The notes: a model not told the origin generated them from the letters alone. Positions 33,454-45,304 are shown, counted from the first letter of the stretch. The stretch: DNA of 64,000 nucleotides from Stachybotrys elegans (GCA_020746835.1 JAGPNK010000003.1:2170001-2234000); one strand, 5' to 3'. Program-made: numbers and translations.

Positions 33454-34061
33454 ATGGCTTCCGCTCTGGTTCGTCACGCACGACGCGAAGGTGTGTCCAG
33501 CTGCCAAGACACATGCAGGGAAATAGCTAACGCCAGCCAACAGATGCTTCCCTCATCCTCGAGATGATCCGAGAACTGGCCGAGTATGAGCATGAGCTCG
33601 ATACTGTCCAAGCAACCGTCGAGACACTCCAGGAGACAATCGCATTTGCACCCTCCACAGACACTGGCCCCAACACCTCATCCATCCCCAACACGGAGCC
33701 GATAACTCCCACGCGGCCAGCCCGGTGCCTTCTGCTCTTCAGCCCTGAAGGAGCCCCTGCCGGCATGGCGCTGTACTTCTACAACTATAGCACGTGGCGT
33801 GCTAAGAACGGTATCTATCTCGAGGACCTCTTTGTGCGACCGGAGCACCGCAAGAAGGGCTATGGCCAGCGACTGCTGAGCGAGCTGGCCAAGGAGACGA
33901 TTGCTATGAACGGCGGGAGGCTGGAATGGAGTGTGCTCAAGTGGAACGAGCCCAGCATCAAGTTCTACGAGAGCATCGGCGCCCAGGCCATGAATGAATG
34001 GGTCGGCATGCGAGTGGATGGGCCTGCCCTGCCGAAGCTTGCCGCCATCCTGGATGGTTGA
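33454..34061 (+). CDS. GNAT acetyltransferase, diamine/thialysine acetyltransferase (SSAT) like
   Basis: Two exons (33454-33490, 33544-34061; donor GTGTGT, acceptor CAACAG) give 184 residues. The N-terminus VRHARREDASLILEMIREL and the later segments ALYFYNYSTWRAKNGIYLED, LFVRPEHRKKGYGQRLL (acetyl-CoA motif A, Q/R-x-x-G-x-G) and WSVLKWNEPSIKFYESIGA are hallmarks of the spermidine/spermine and thialysine N-acetyltransferase branch. It should acetylate a polyamine, diamine or lysine analogue with acetyl-CoA in the cytosol. Compared with animal SSATs there is an insertion of about 25 residues rich in Pro/Thr/Ser around residue 55. The gene converges on the LYR gene, with only 83 bases between stop codons. 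Confidence 0.92.
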
Positions 34062-34144
34062 AGTGGACGACATGAATAAAAAGGAATTCCGCCCAACATG
34101 TGCCGTGATGTATGAGCCGTTGTCGAATGGGAACAAGCGTGGCC

Positions 34145-35290
34145 TCATGACTGCGCCTCGAAAAAGTCAAGCTGCTCCTTCCGGGCTGGAGCTATCTGTG
34201 GATTCCGTGATCCCCAGCTAAACGTGGGCTTCTTCGTCTTGGGATCCTCGCTGGCCTTTGGGGTAGAAAACAATGTCTCCGTATATTTCCTGCGGTACCA
34301 CCGAGCACTCAGCTCACGCTCCCTGACATTCGCAACATACGGCCCCTGCTCCGTGTGACCATTGCGACGCAGCTGCGACATTGTATTCTCCTTTTCAACG
34401 GTGGATATGGGCTGCGAAGCATATAGTTTCCAGTTCCAGGGCTGCGGCATCTCCTCGCGCACCACCAGTGGCACCGCCTTGGGACGTCGCCTGGGAACTG
34501 CCCAGTCCTCTTCTGTGTTCGCGCCAGCCGACAGTTCAGACAGCAGTTCCCACTCGCCATGATCCAGTGGAGGAAGCAACTTGTTTACACTCTGCTTCCA
34601 CCATTTGGCCCGCTTGGTTTGGACGACATTTGGGGCTGGCGGATTGCCCCAAATGTTGGTCTTGGGAACGTATATGTCGGGCTCGAGCGTCTTGATTTCA
34701 TTCGTAGACCCGATAATGTCAGACGCCGCAGCTACCTGCCGCCTTTGCGACCTCAGCAGCGCCATAATCTTTGGTGTGTCCCAATTATTGAAAAATTTTG
34801 GGGGGCCCTCGTTGAGTGGTTGGGACCTTGACTTGGCATTACCCTCCCGGCGAGCTGCAGATATAATCTCCTCGAGCGCGGCATGGCCTTTGGGTGCTTC
34901 GGTGGCTGACGCTTCGGATTTGGTTGCCGAGACCGGGGATATGACACCGTCGATGGGCTTGGTATTGACGGGAACCTCAGGCTTGACGAACTGCGCTACG
35001 AGCTCGTGTCTCCTGAAGCCTTTTCTCCCGAAAGCCTTGCTTATGAGACTCACCATGACCCTCTGATCACCAGCATTGGCTGCCCGGAGATTACGCAGGG
35101 TGTTCCATGCCCTGCTGATATGGCTTTTGCGATGCTTATCCCCCTCGGCGTTTTGACGGAAGCGTTTGCTGATATGATGGCGAATGGGTTTTTGGACGGC
35201 CGGCGAAAGATAGGAAACTTCGCGGAGGATGTGGCGGTAGAGCCAAAGAGTTTTTAGAGATTTGGCTATAGGTTCGTGAGGAGGAGGCAT
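34145..35290 (-). CDS. LYR-motif protein, Cup1-like (mitochondrial)
   Basis: Unspliced 381-residue protein. A Leu-Tyr-Arg motif at residues 17-19 (KTLWLYRHILREVSYL) is followed by basic helices (IRHHISKRFRQNA, KAWN-type) typical of the complex-I LYR fold; LYR proteins bind mitochondrial acyl carrier protein and serve in respiratory-complex or Fe-S assembly. The remaining 250 residues are fungal-specific, with a tryptophan-rich segment (RAKWWKQSVNKLLPPL) and a basic C-terminus. The layout resembles the S. pombe Cup1 mitochondrial protein as I recall it. No intron is needed. The ATG at 35290 gives the LYR domain at its usual distance from the N-terminus. Exact partner is unknown. Confidence 0.78.
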   Translation of the reverse strand: MPPPHEPIAKSLKTLWLYRHILREVSYLSPAVQKPIRHHISKRFRQNAEGDKHRKSHISRAWNTLRNLRAANAGDQRVMVSLISKAFGRKGFRRHELVAQFVKPEVPVNTKPIDGVISPVSATKSEASATEAPKGHAALEEIISAARREGNAKSRSQPLNEGPPKFFNNWDTPKIMALLRSQRRQVAAASDIIGSTNEIKTLEPDIYVPKTNIWGNPPAPNVVQTKRAKWWKQSVNKLLPPLDHGEWELLSELSAGANTEEDWAVPRRRPKAVPLVVREEMPQPWNWKLYASQPISTVEKENTMSQLRRNGHTEQGPYVANVRERELSARWYRRKYTETLFSTPKASEDPKTKKPTFSWGSRNPQIAPARKEQLDFFEAQS

Positions 35291-36731
35291 CGTGGTAAGA
35301 ACCGGACAACCGAGTGAAGCCTACTCCGTAAGTCGTCAACAAAACGCGATTGTTGGGACGTTCAAGGGTTCCGTGGCCAATTCATCTCTACTGTGTTTGC
35401 ATCATACCTCAGGTACGGCTTATCGATAAGAGCAATCGGCACAACCTCGGTTCACCTCGACGGTAGAGGCATCCCATACCATTGTGAGAAATCCGATTAA
35501 AAACATGATCAAGATATTTAAACAGATAGCCACTTAATCTATCTGTAAGGATTAGAATTCAATGAATCTTCACCACTGATATCGATGTCTTCCTCAAGAA
35601 GGGGGCGATTGGTATGTTGCTGGGCATTCCCAGGTTCTGGCCTGTGCCCCAGAAGGGATAGGATTGACTTACCTAATCTTCCACAGGCTAATGACACAAG
35701 GGCACGCGGACGCGTAAAGTGCACAAGGCCGCCGCGACACGACACGACTTTGACGCGACTTCGCGAAACAGACACGTCTCCCCGGCCGGTTGAACAGCGC
35801 GCAAGCCACTAAAAATGTACATGTCAATGACAACCTGGAAGGCAAGCCGAGGAAAGGTATGCACGAAATAGCGGCTGCACAGCATCCCCCATGCATACCT
35901 ACTTAGTAGCCACTTCCTGTTCCTGTGCATAGGCAGGATGAGCAGTACAGAATAGAATACCTAGCTAACCTGGTTTCCCTTTGTTGAGAGACGCCGAATC
36001 AATCCCGTCTTCTAAGACTTGAAGTTTCTGAACTGGAAGATCGGATGCAGGACATGACACATCGCCTGCCACCCACGTAACCTCCAGCGCTTCGCACTGC
36101 ACTTCGATTTGATAATTGCCGCCAAGTGCAGCCAAAAAAGTACCCGGGCCGTGGGCTTTGTACCTGTTGTCCCTCCGACCCCAAGCGGTACATTGAATTT
36201 GTGCGCGAGTACTGCGCCAGGCCAGGTACCGTCCCGACGCTGGAGCCAATTTAACTCGCAGATTCGCTTCCCACTTTACCGCACGAACGCGCGCGACCCA
36301 CGCACCAAAGTCACGTTGGCGCCCGGGAAGCAAGTACCTCTGCCAGCTTCTTGCTTCTGCGCTGCATCTTCCTCTACATCCCTCCCCAAAATAATCCCAC
36401 AATCACCACGACAACTGGGACTACGACGCTCGAAACGCAAAAGTCGAACCACAGACGCCATCTTGCGCATGGCGGAAGGGTATTGCGCCACCCAGCTCAC
36501 GTTACGCTCCGTCTCTCGTCCTTTGGCCTGTTGAGGCGCCCGACAGCAGCCATACGACCATACAACTATACAACCGGCCCCTCCCCTCGCCGCCGACTGC
36601 CTCTCTGCGCTCCCTCCTTGGCGCTTCCGCCGCCCGGCTGACGACAATACCGGCGCCGTCGAGACCAGAGCCTCTAGGATTTCGTGTACGCAGCAGCCTC
36701 GTGGCCTTGCCCCTAGCGCCAGGCCGTGGTG
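35291..36731. other. Upstream region of mbp1, no gene seen
   Basis: About 1.4 kb between the divergent LYR and mbp1 genes. It contains an ACGCGT box at 35710-35715 and a related GACGCGA at about 35753. Short frames such as one at about 35965-36402 (-) lack protein character. Confidence 0.5.
35710..35715. promoter_or_regulatory. Candidate MCB (ACGCGT) element upstream of mbp1
   Basis: ACGCGT about 1.0 kb before the mbp1 start, with a one-off variant (ACGCGA) 40 bases on. MBF binds ACGCGT, so autoregulation is conceivable; the distance and chance frequency weaken the case. Confidence 0.3.
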
Positions 36732-39257
36732 ATGCCATCAGCCTCCCAGTCCTCCCAGCAAACCTTCGTCATGAGCCAGCAGTCTCAGCCTGGGCTCTCA
36801 GCCTCGTTTCGCGGCTACAATGGACCCGAAGCACCTCAGATCTACTCGGTAAGCCGAAACTGGTATTGGCAAGCCCTAGGTCGCTTCGCAGGCTAACCCG
36901 ACTCTTATTCCTAGGCCTCATATTCGGGTGTCGATGTATATGAGATGGAGGTTAACAATATAGCCGTTATGCGCCGCCGCCACGATTCTTGGCTCAATGC
37001 CACTCAGATCCTCAAGGTAGCTGGTGTCGAGAAGGGAAAGCGTACCAAGGTCCTCGAGAAGGAGATCCAGACCGGCGAACATGAAAAAGTACAAGGTGGT
37101 TACGGCAAATACCAGGGCACCTGGATAAAGTTTGAGCGTGGAGTCGAACTCTGCCACATATATGCTGTCGAGGAACTGCTACGGCCTCTTCTAACGTACG
37201 ACATGGGCCAGGACGGTGGTGTTGCAGGACGCGGCGACTTCAACACTCCCACGAAAGAGCAAGCCATGGCGGCCCAGAGGAAGCGCATGTACAACTCCAA
37301 CGCAGACGCCCGGCCCAACGGCCTCTCTGGAACGTTTTTCAAGAATATCTCGAGCACCGCTTCGCATGCCGTCGCTGCCATTAGTAAAGCCCGCTTCGAC
37401 TCGCCCGGTCCTCGGAGTCGCAATGGCCCCAACAGGGCTCCCAGCTTCAGCCGCCAACCGTCAATGCAGAACGGAGACGACTTTCCCGGAAACTCCCAGC
37501 AAAGCTTTGCCTCGGACTACACCCAACAAGTTGACTCTGCATTTTCCAGCCAGCAACAGCCGGGAATGCCTCCAGCCCCAGAGAACGAACCACCACGTAA
37601 GCGCCAGCGTGTGACCATGACGCCCGCCGACAGCTTCAACGGACTCGGTCCCAGTGTCGATATGTATGCCAGCACCTTCCCTGGTTCTCCGACCGAGCCC
37701 AACGAGTCCTTTGTCTACACCCAGAATGGCTTCAATGACCGGGATATGGACGACGGCACGGGCCCTCTTCCTCCCTTGCCATACGACCCAACGCCCGATG
37801 GGGAAACCAAGCGCAACCAGCTTATGAGTCTATTCATGGAGAGCGAACCCTGCGATACCTCCAAGTATGAGATGCTCAAGGAATACACGCCACAAGAACT
37901 TGACACCCCTATCGACCCCCAGAGCCATACTGCCCTGCACTGGGCTGCAACACTGTCGCGTATGGAGCTACTCCGTGCTCTCATCGCGGCGGGTGCGTCA
38001 CCCCATCGCGTCAACTCGTACGGAGAGACGGCACTCATGCGTGCCTGCGTTGTCACCAACTCGATGGATAAGAATTCATTCCCCGAGCTTCTCGAGGTCC
38101 TCGGAAGCACTATTGAGGCCCGTGACCAGAAGGGCAGGACCGTCTTGCACCACATTGCCCTTACAAGCGCCGTCAAGGGCCGCAACAACGCCAGTCGATA
38201 TTACTTGGAGAGCCTACTGGAGTGGGTTGTGCGTCAGGGTAGTGTCCCTAACAGCCAAGCCACGCAGGTCAATGGCAACGGGCCCAGTAGCTCACAGTCC
38301 CAACCAAAGATGGGTATTGCCCGCTTTATGTCGGAGATTGTCAATGCTCAAGACTCCTCAGGAGACACTGCCCTGAATATCGCCGCAAGGATAGGTATTC
38401 GCAGTATCATCTCACAGCTTCTCGAAGTAGGCGCAGATCCCAATATTTGCAACCGGGCTGGTCTAAAGCCCATCGACTTTGGCATTGGCCGTGCTGGGAA
38501 TGAAGAAAAGAATGGCGAAATATCTGAGGGAGAACAAAACGGCGCTGCGGGATCCAGCCAGCGAAGCCGTGAAAGTAGTGATGAAATCATTGCATGTGAG
38601 TACATAATCGCCTCATTTTTATACCTTTTTACTGACAAATTAGCTATTACACATTTGTTGAATGAGACTGGCTCAACTTTCCAACAAGAGATGAAAGCCA
38701 AGCAGTCATCTCTGGATGCCCTCCATGCAACACTCCGAACCACATCCACACAACTGGGTGAGGCAAGACGAAATCTTGAGCAGCTCACTGCCACCATCAA
38801 GAAGCAGCAGCTGGCTCGACAAAAGGTGGCTAACCTGGCCTCGGCCCGCGAAGACGAGCAGCACAACCTTATGAAGGAGCAATCGCACTCTTCGCAGCCG
38901 AACCCCTCATCCTCGTGGGAGACGGAGTTGTCAGCTATGCTCGAGGCTGCTGGCGAGTCATCGGCCAGCTTCAATGGCGATGGGCTTCTGCCGTCGGCAG
39001 CCATCCTCAAGGCCCGCGTCCGGGCCGTCGAGAACCGCCGCGACATCACCAGAAAGATGGTTCAGGCCCTCAAGGGTCGCAGCCAGGAGGTGGAGATCAA
39101 GTACCGCCGCATCGTCGCGCTGTGCACCGGCGTCCAGGAGAGCGAGGTGGACGCTGTCGTCGATGGGCTGCTTAAGGCTGTGGAGAGCGAGCGCGACGAG
39201 CTTGAGATTGGACGCGTAAGGAGATTCCTGGGCGGAGTAGAGGCTGTGGTCCATTAG
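36732..39257 (+). CDS. mbp1: Mbp1-type APSES/ankyrin transcription factor (MBF subunit)
   Basis: Three exons (36732-36848, 36915-38595, 38644-39257) give 803 residues. The APSES/KilA-N DNA-binding domain spans about residues 45-145 (MRRRHDSWLNATQILKVAGV, RTKVLEKEIQTGEHEKVQGG, YQGTWIKFERG). Ankyrin repeats follow from about residue 365 (SHTALHWAATLSRMELLRAL, GASPHRVNSYGETALMRAC, KGRTVLHHIAL, GDTALNIAARIG). The C-terminal part is coiled-coil (ARRNLEQLTATIKKQQLARQ), where Swi6/Cdc10 partners usually bind. By family, it binds ACGCGT boxes and drives G1/S gene expression in the nucleus. A nuclear-signal-like PPRKRQRV lies near residue 259. The third intron is 48 bases, in frame and free of stops. 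Confidence 0.95.
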
Positions 39258-39827
39258 GGATGGTAGAGCTGCGCCTCTTCGTCTTATGCCTTCTGCATGA
39301 CATTTGTTTTGGGTTGGGGTGGGCACTTTTTTTGTTCTTTCAAGGCCGTATCCGGGGGCCACGAGCGCGTAAAGGCGTTTTGGGGGATGAAGGAGTGTTT
39401 GGGTATACCGCTGTTTGTCGGCATCACGAGGAGGGACTGTCACTTTCCTCCAAAAGGCTCCAAATGTTTTCACTGTATCACTTATGCATATCCCTTTAGC
39501 GTATTCGCATATTTATATATGCCCCTGAAATTACGTCGCTTCAAGTTGTCAAAGATTCCCTTGCTGAAATATAGTTTGATGAGATGACTCCAAGATTCAA
39601 ACTGTCGATAAAAGATGAATATGATACACCAAGGCGCTGGTAACCCATCAACCGCGCCGCGCATGCAATAAAAAGGATGAAAGAAAAACAACCCTCGACA
39701 TAACGAATGCTTTTCTTCAGCATGACGAGTATGAATAAAACTCCGTAGTAATGCTGTGTTCTAGACTCCAAAGTCCCGTCCCAAAACGCCAAGGCCACGA
39801 CATATGCATACAATCGAGCAACCCCCT
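39258..39827. other. Convergent spacer, no gene seen
   Basis: AT-rich 3' flanks of mbp1 and vac1. No conserved frame was seen. Confidence 0.5.
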
Positions 39828-41941
39828 CTACGGGCCGTTGCGGTAGACGCCCTCCCAGCGCTGCTCGACGCCGTGGACCTTGCCCTTGAGGTCCTGAATC
39901 TCCAGTTCAAGCTCGTCGGCGTTGCGGGACAGCGCGCTGACTTCCTCGAAGCGGCGGGCGGCCGTGGCCGTCTTGAGCATGTCCTGGACCATGAAGCGCT
40001 GCTCCTCGAGGATGACGAGGCGCTCGCGCAGATCCTTCTCCTCTGTCTCGAGCTGGCTGACAATGGTACTCCCCTCGCTGGGAGCCTGCGACGCCGTCTC
40101 TGACTCGGCGAGCTCCGTGTGCCGGAGGTTGGAGGTCGAATGGTTGGTGCTGGGGAGGAGGCGTGAGGACGCGCCGATGGGTGCGGAGCGGCTGCGCAGG
40201 AGCTGCGGGAGGCTCTTGAGCGGCAGCATATTGGTGTGGAGGAAGCCGCTCGCATAGGTGTACACAGCCATCTGTAGCCGCTGCTGTGTGGTACTGTCAG
40301 TGCGCAGGTCGCGCAGCCGCTTAGCAGCCTCGCCGTATTTGGCAAAGCTGTCGACGAGACGTTTGCGTATCTTAGCAGCCTCCTGGATCTGTGCGTGCGA
40401 GGGCGGAGGCTTGTTCAGATCGACCTCGCCATTCTCTTTGGTCTCGGGCTGCAGAGCGAGGAGGGCCCGGTGAAAGGAAGGTAATAGCTGACGGATGCCG
40501 CGCTCAAACTGGCGCAGCGTCTCGTATGCTCGCTGGTCTGGTGGTTTGCGAAGTAGGGATTCGTGGAAATCGCGGCTCGAGAAGATGGTGTGCTTGCACT
40601 CCCTACACATCCTGACGTCCACGCTCAGCTGGCCAGACGCCGCGACTGTTGGCGGCTTTTCCGTGGCGGTATTCGTCGCTGAGACATGTTAGCAGGCCAC
40701 AAATGATCATGATTACAGACATTACGCACAGGCTGTGACCGTCAGGGGGACTTCGGAGGAACACCCGGTCTGCGGGTCGGCACATACTACACGGCCGCAT
40801 ATCCGACAGTGATGCCGCCTGAAGGTCCATGAGCCAAAATCTTGCTGGCAAAAGGGACACCGGGGCACGGAGTTGTCGTCTTCCCAAGTGACTACGGACT
40901 GCTCGAGAAGTTTCCTACTCGACTTCTGACCGGCCAGGTTGGTCACTGGCCCTAACAACGAGCCATTGGGGGCCGTGGACACATCGGCGGAATCCGCGAG
41001 CAGCCTCGTGAGCCTCGTCAAGCGCTTCTCTAGTCTGGAAATCTCTAGGTTCTGCCGTTCGACCCGTTTCCGCCGCAGCTCGGTAAAGGCAGCCGTATGG
41101 TCATTGACCAGGCCCATGTGGTCGTTGTACCCCTCCCTCGACTTGTAGCAGGTCTCGCACACTCTAGCCCAGTAGCCGCGCACCGGCTCGTGGTTTGCGC
41201 TGCGGCTAAGCTTCATCTGGTACATGGTGTGCTCTTCACAAAACAACCTGCCGCAACTTCTGCAATTGATGCTGCCGTTTATGGGGCCAAGGCCTTTGCC
41301 GCATGTCGGGTCGGTACAAAAGTCATGGGTTGTGGAGCGCTGCCAATGGGATCGCGTGATGACGGAATCGGGATCCATGGGGGAGTCGGGAGGGGCTCGA
41401 CCGGCTGCTACTGTAGGCGGAGGCGGCGTAGGACTCGACTCGTTGGACTCGAAGACGTCGAGGCCACGAAGCTTCTGGTTCAGCAGTGACAGGGGCTGGA
41501 ATCGCTTGGCCTTTAGGACCTGCTTGTCGAACCAGGTCTTGACCTCATCCTGGGCGGCTTCGGGGAGCTCTTGGTGATTGTCGTCGATATGCCGATTCAA
41601 CTGGAGGAGCGTAACCTAGTATGATATGAGACAAACATCACCCGGTAGTTGGACGTGACTGATCTTACCATCTCATCGTTGCATATGGGACATATCAACT
41701 TGGCGGCATCAGCCGAAGTACCCTTTGCCTGGATGCCGACGCTGATGCTGGCACCAATGTCATGGCCAAAGTCGGTCAGACTACCAGAAGCAGGCGGCGA
41801 TATCGAGGGCGAGCCGAGGGAGACGGTGCTGTCCGAGGGCAAAGGGCTCGTGGCCCTCGAGGCGACGCTTGGAGGGGTTGGAGGAGCCAGGCCCTTGCCG
41901 CTTCCGAGGATACGGCCACCGCCCAGCTTTCGACCAGACAT
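39828..41941 (-). CDS. vac1: Vac1/Pep7 (rabenosyn-5-like) endosomal FYVE protein
   Basis: Three exons (41669-41941, 40730-41615, 39828-40678, minus strand) give 669 residues. An N-terminal C2H2 finger (CPICNDEM joined by intron 1 to LNRHIDDNH) is followed by two FYVE-like zinc domains. The first carries CRSCGRLFCEEH. The second carries FRRHHCRICGRVVCADP, the canonical R(R/K)HHCR phosphoinositide-binding signature, and closes with CRECKHTIF after intron 2. The C-terminal third is coiled-coil with a rabenosyn-type Rab-binding segment (EEVSALSRNADELELEIQDL). The combination identifies the Vac1/Pep7 family, which tethers Golgi-derived vesicles to endosomes by binding PI3P, Vps21-type Rab and Vps45. 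Confidence 0.93.
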
Positions 41942-42503
41942 GACGGGGTTTGCGCTCAGAGGAGGAGAAGGAGGAGGGCTCGAGGCGGGAGGCGGAGGAG
42001 GAGCGGCATTCAGAGCGACTGAGCGAAGCGAGACGAAGACGACCGTGGGTGGTCGCTGCGCCTCGAGCTGCAGCCTGGGCGTTGGCGGGTTTGTTGGAGA
42101 GCAGGAAATGGGGGCGGTTTGCAGAGTGTATGGATGATAGCGTGGGCAGGATGGAGACAGTGCTATCTTTGGCAGTGGTTGTAGTGCCTTGATGTGCTGT
42201 GGCAGTCTGTGCAGCGCCTGTGCCAGTGCGGATGGGGCCTAGCGCGGGAATACCTGCACTGCACTCTGCCAACCCGCCACTAAGCGGAACCCAGCCGAGC
42301 GGGGGGTAGCACTGTAATAATGCTGTAACGTGCAGCCGCCTCTCGTTGTAGTCCCTTATCGGGGGCATTCTTATCGGGGGCGTCCATGACGGGATTGACA
42401 AGGTGCAGGGGAAAAGCTAACTAGGAGTAGGTTTGGTTGGATGGTAGGATTGTTTGCAAGCCCAGCCTCATCGACGCATGCAATTTGGGCTCTGTGGCAC
42501 ACG
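41942..42503. other. Divergent promoter vac1/met8, no gene seen
   Basis: About 560 bases with purine-rich sequence near vac1 (41955-42010). No other gene was seen. Confidence 0.5.
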
Positions 42504-43431
42504 ATGGCGAAATCTTTTCCTGAGGTCCAACCTGGCGGCAGCCTCATTCTCGCATGGCAAGTCAAGGACAAGACAGTCCTGGTTGTCGGCGGCGGTGAAG
42601 TGAGTAACTACTAGGCCATGCTAATAAAAGAGAAAAAGAAAAAGGTTCCTCCGAAGGTCGGGCTCCCAGGCTAACATGATACGCCTCGCCGTCTAGGTCG
42701 CCGCCGGCCGAATCCTCAACTGCCTCAACGCCGATGCCAAAGTCAAGGTCGTATGCCCAGCGTCTGGGCTCAATGCCGAGGTGGCGCACCGCGTCGCCGA
42801 GAAGCAGGTGACGCACGTCGACCGTCTGTTCGAGCCGTCGGACCTCGATGACGCTGACATGGTGCTCGTGGCCATCGACGACCCGGCCGCGTCCACCGTC
42901 ATCTGGAAGCTGTGCAAGGAGAAGAAGATACCCGCCAACATTGCCGACGTGCCGTCCGAGTGCGACTTCTACTTTGGCAGCATCCACCGCGACGGCCCGC
43001 TGCAGATCATGGTCAGCACCAACGGTCGGGGCCCGCGCCTGGCCGCCACGCTGCGCAAGCTCATCGCGGGGAGCCTGCCGCCCAACGCGGGCAACGCCAT
43101 CGAATCGATCGGGGAGCTGAGAGGGAAGCTGCGGCAGATTGCGCCGGACGCCGAGGACAGCCCCAAGAGGATGCGATGGTGAGTCTACAACGAGGTCGGA
43201 GCGAGGAACTGCGGCTGACGAGGTGACGATAGGATGTCCAAGGTTAGCGACACATACAAGTGGGACGAGCTGAGCAACTTGACCCCCGAGGATATGGAGA
43301 ACCTGCTCCTCTTCTACCCGGCCAACAAGGTTCCTGCGATCGACGTACTCCTCGCCCTGCGCGGCGGCAACGGCGACCTCAAGCTGCTCGATGTCTTTGA
43401 CGGATCTTTTGGATTCAGCGTGGGAGCGTAA
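42504..43431 (+). CDS. met8: Met8 siroheme synthase (precorrin-2 dehydrogenase/ferrochelatase)
   Basis: Three exons (42504-42599, 42697-43178, 43233-43431) give 258 residues. The N-terminal NAD-binding core reads KDKTVLVVGGGE joined to VAAGRILNCL across intron 1, then KVVCPASG and MVLVAIDDP. The dimerisation/active-site part has NIADVPSECDFYFGSIHRDG and VSTNGRGPRLAATLRK, classic for yeast Met8. The enzyme oxidises precorrin-2 with NAD+ and inserts iron to give siroheme, needed by sulfite and nitrite reductases. The catalytic Asp of the family appears to be in IADVPS. The second splice rejoins MRW with MSKVSD and adds a C-terminal helical part ending in FGFSVGA. Confidence 0.94.
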
Positions 43432-43687
43432 TGACTTGCTTTGGCATGGATTGTTGGCGTTGAAATACCAAAGGGAAGAGCCGGATAAGGACACGGGCAT
43501 GGTTAGAGACACGAGCACATGTTTTCCACGCTGCCGGACAGAACTTGTACAACTGGATATAAGACGTGCGGGCTTCTGTAGATGGATGAGGATATGGATT
43601 GCCAGCTTACATTTATCTTATTCACGTATGTTATTTGTATCAGTCAATTTGCAATGTGTGTTGGCACTTATCATGGTGTGGTGGAGA

Positions 43688-44898
43688 TTACATGTCTTGG
43701 ATCTTGACTTCCAGGCGGAAGCCAGACAATAGCCGTGCCAATCTGTCCTTTTCTACTTGCCCCGAGAAGATGGAGACGATGGATCTCTCACTCAGCTTGA
43801 TGATGTCGGCACGTGTGAGGTTGAAATGCTGGGCGAGAAGGAGATATTCGTTTGAGACGGAGCTGCGAAAGATGCCAACATCGTCGGTCTGAATATGTTA
43901 GCATGGTCTGTCTCGACAGTCTGTACGAGACGAACAACGTACGCAGACGCTAATGGAGCACTCGGTGTCCTTCCAGTATCCAAAATGATGGTCTCCAAAG
44001 CTGCCTGGAATCAATTTGGCATGTACGTTGCAAGAAAGACACAGCTCTAGACCGATATGCTTCTTCTTCTCAGCAATCATGTCCTTGATGTCATCGGGAA
44101 CGTTGATGACATGGCCCAGCCGGTCCGGTTCGTACGACAGCAAGGTTCGAAGCTCCTCTTGGGTGGATGACTCGGGGACTTCTGCGAAATGAAGCGTAAT
44201 CTTGAGCCCGGCCGACCTGGCCTTTTCAAAAGCAGGCCTGAAGATGGACACATCTCCCTTTAGGGGGTTGCCGCAGAGGTCCACGCCCACGACGCCTCGG
44301 TCTTTGAATTTCACGGCCAGCTCGACAGTCTGCATGGCTTGCTCGAGCGTGTTGCGACGGTCCACTGAAAGGATGAGGAAAGTCGACATGTTTTGCTGGT
44401 CGAAAGCATCGATGCAGTCGAGGACTGTCGATACGTACTGCTCTTTGGTGAGGCCGGCACTCTGCCTTGGGGTTGTTCGCAGTTCCAGGTAGCGGACTCC
44501 GTCCTGTTCAAAGTCTCGCAAGACCTCGTCTGTTGCATACTCGATGGCCTCGATGTTGCTGCAAAGCTCATATATATAGTTGTCAAACAGAGGAAAGAAG
44601 CTATCTCATGGGTCAGAGTCCATCAAGACCCACGGGCTAGACGACGAACGCGAAGACATCATATGATACTTTCTCCGGCGGCAGAGCAATGAGGGGGTCC
44701 TCCATGGAGAAACCTGGATCGGAATTCTTCCGTTGAAGCCATATCTTGTGAAGAGTGGCCACGCTGATGCTGCCAGTGAGATGGGCGTGCAACTGGAACA
44801 CCACGGTCAGTGGGTATAGGATGATGGCATGGGGGTGTCCGTGCCTCGGCTTTAGGTAGTCTTTTTGTGAATTCTTGATCTACCACGAGGTTCGACAT
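43688..44898 (-). CDS. Adenosine deaminase-like protein (ADAL / N6-methyl-AMP deaminase type)
   Basis: Four exons (44845-44898, 44650-44792, 43943-44600, 43688-43888, minus strand) give 351 residues. Exon 1 ends in LPKAE and exon 2 begins LHAHLTGSIS, rebuilding the metal-binding LPKxELHxHLxGS motif of adenosine deaminases. Further landmarks are GVVGVDLCGNPLKGD, ITLHFAEVPES (catalytic His-x-Glu), RLGHVINVP, LELCLSCNVHAKLI and the metal Asp in SVCTDDVGIF across the last splice. Length and motif spelling favour the ADAL/MAPDA branch, which deaminates N6-substituted AMP in the cytosol, over true adenosine deaminase. The first intron appears to use a rare GC donor (GCACGG) but has a good CTGAC branch site. 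Confidence 0.9.
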
Positions 44899-45304
44899 GT
44901 CAGCGTCTACGTAGTAGGAGATTGGAATTGCGGATGGCGGTGCTGATGGTCTGTGGGTATGCAGAGTTCTGGGAATTCTCTGTAATAAGAGCTGGTGAGT
45001 GCATTTACTTGGTGAAGGTGGGGCTTCCGGTAATCGGCTTGGCCTCAGGTAAACATCCATCCTACTCACCTTCCAACCTCTAACACATTGCATAACCATC
45101 ATGATAATGCCGGCAATGTGGAAAACAAATGTTTGTCTCCTTGTTCCATCCCGTCCAATAGGGCTGCATTGGGGGGTGATTAGCCCGGCGATATGAAACA
45201 CGCCATCCATCGAATCGAGAAGCTCCCAACTGGGAGATTGAGATCATCTGGCATCGCACGCCGAGCAGCCTGGAATACGGGAAGAGATTCCCGGGAGACA
45301 AGGG

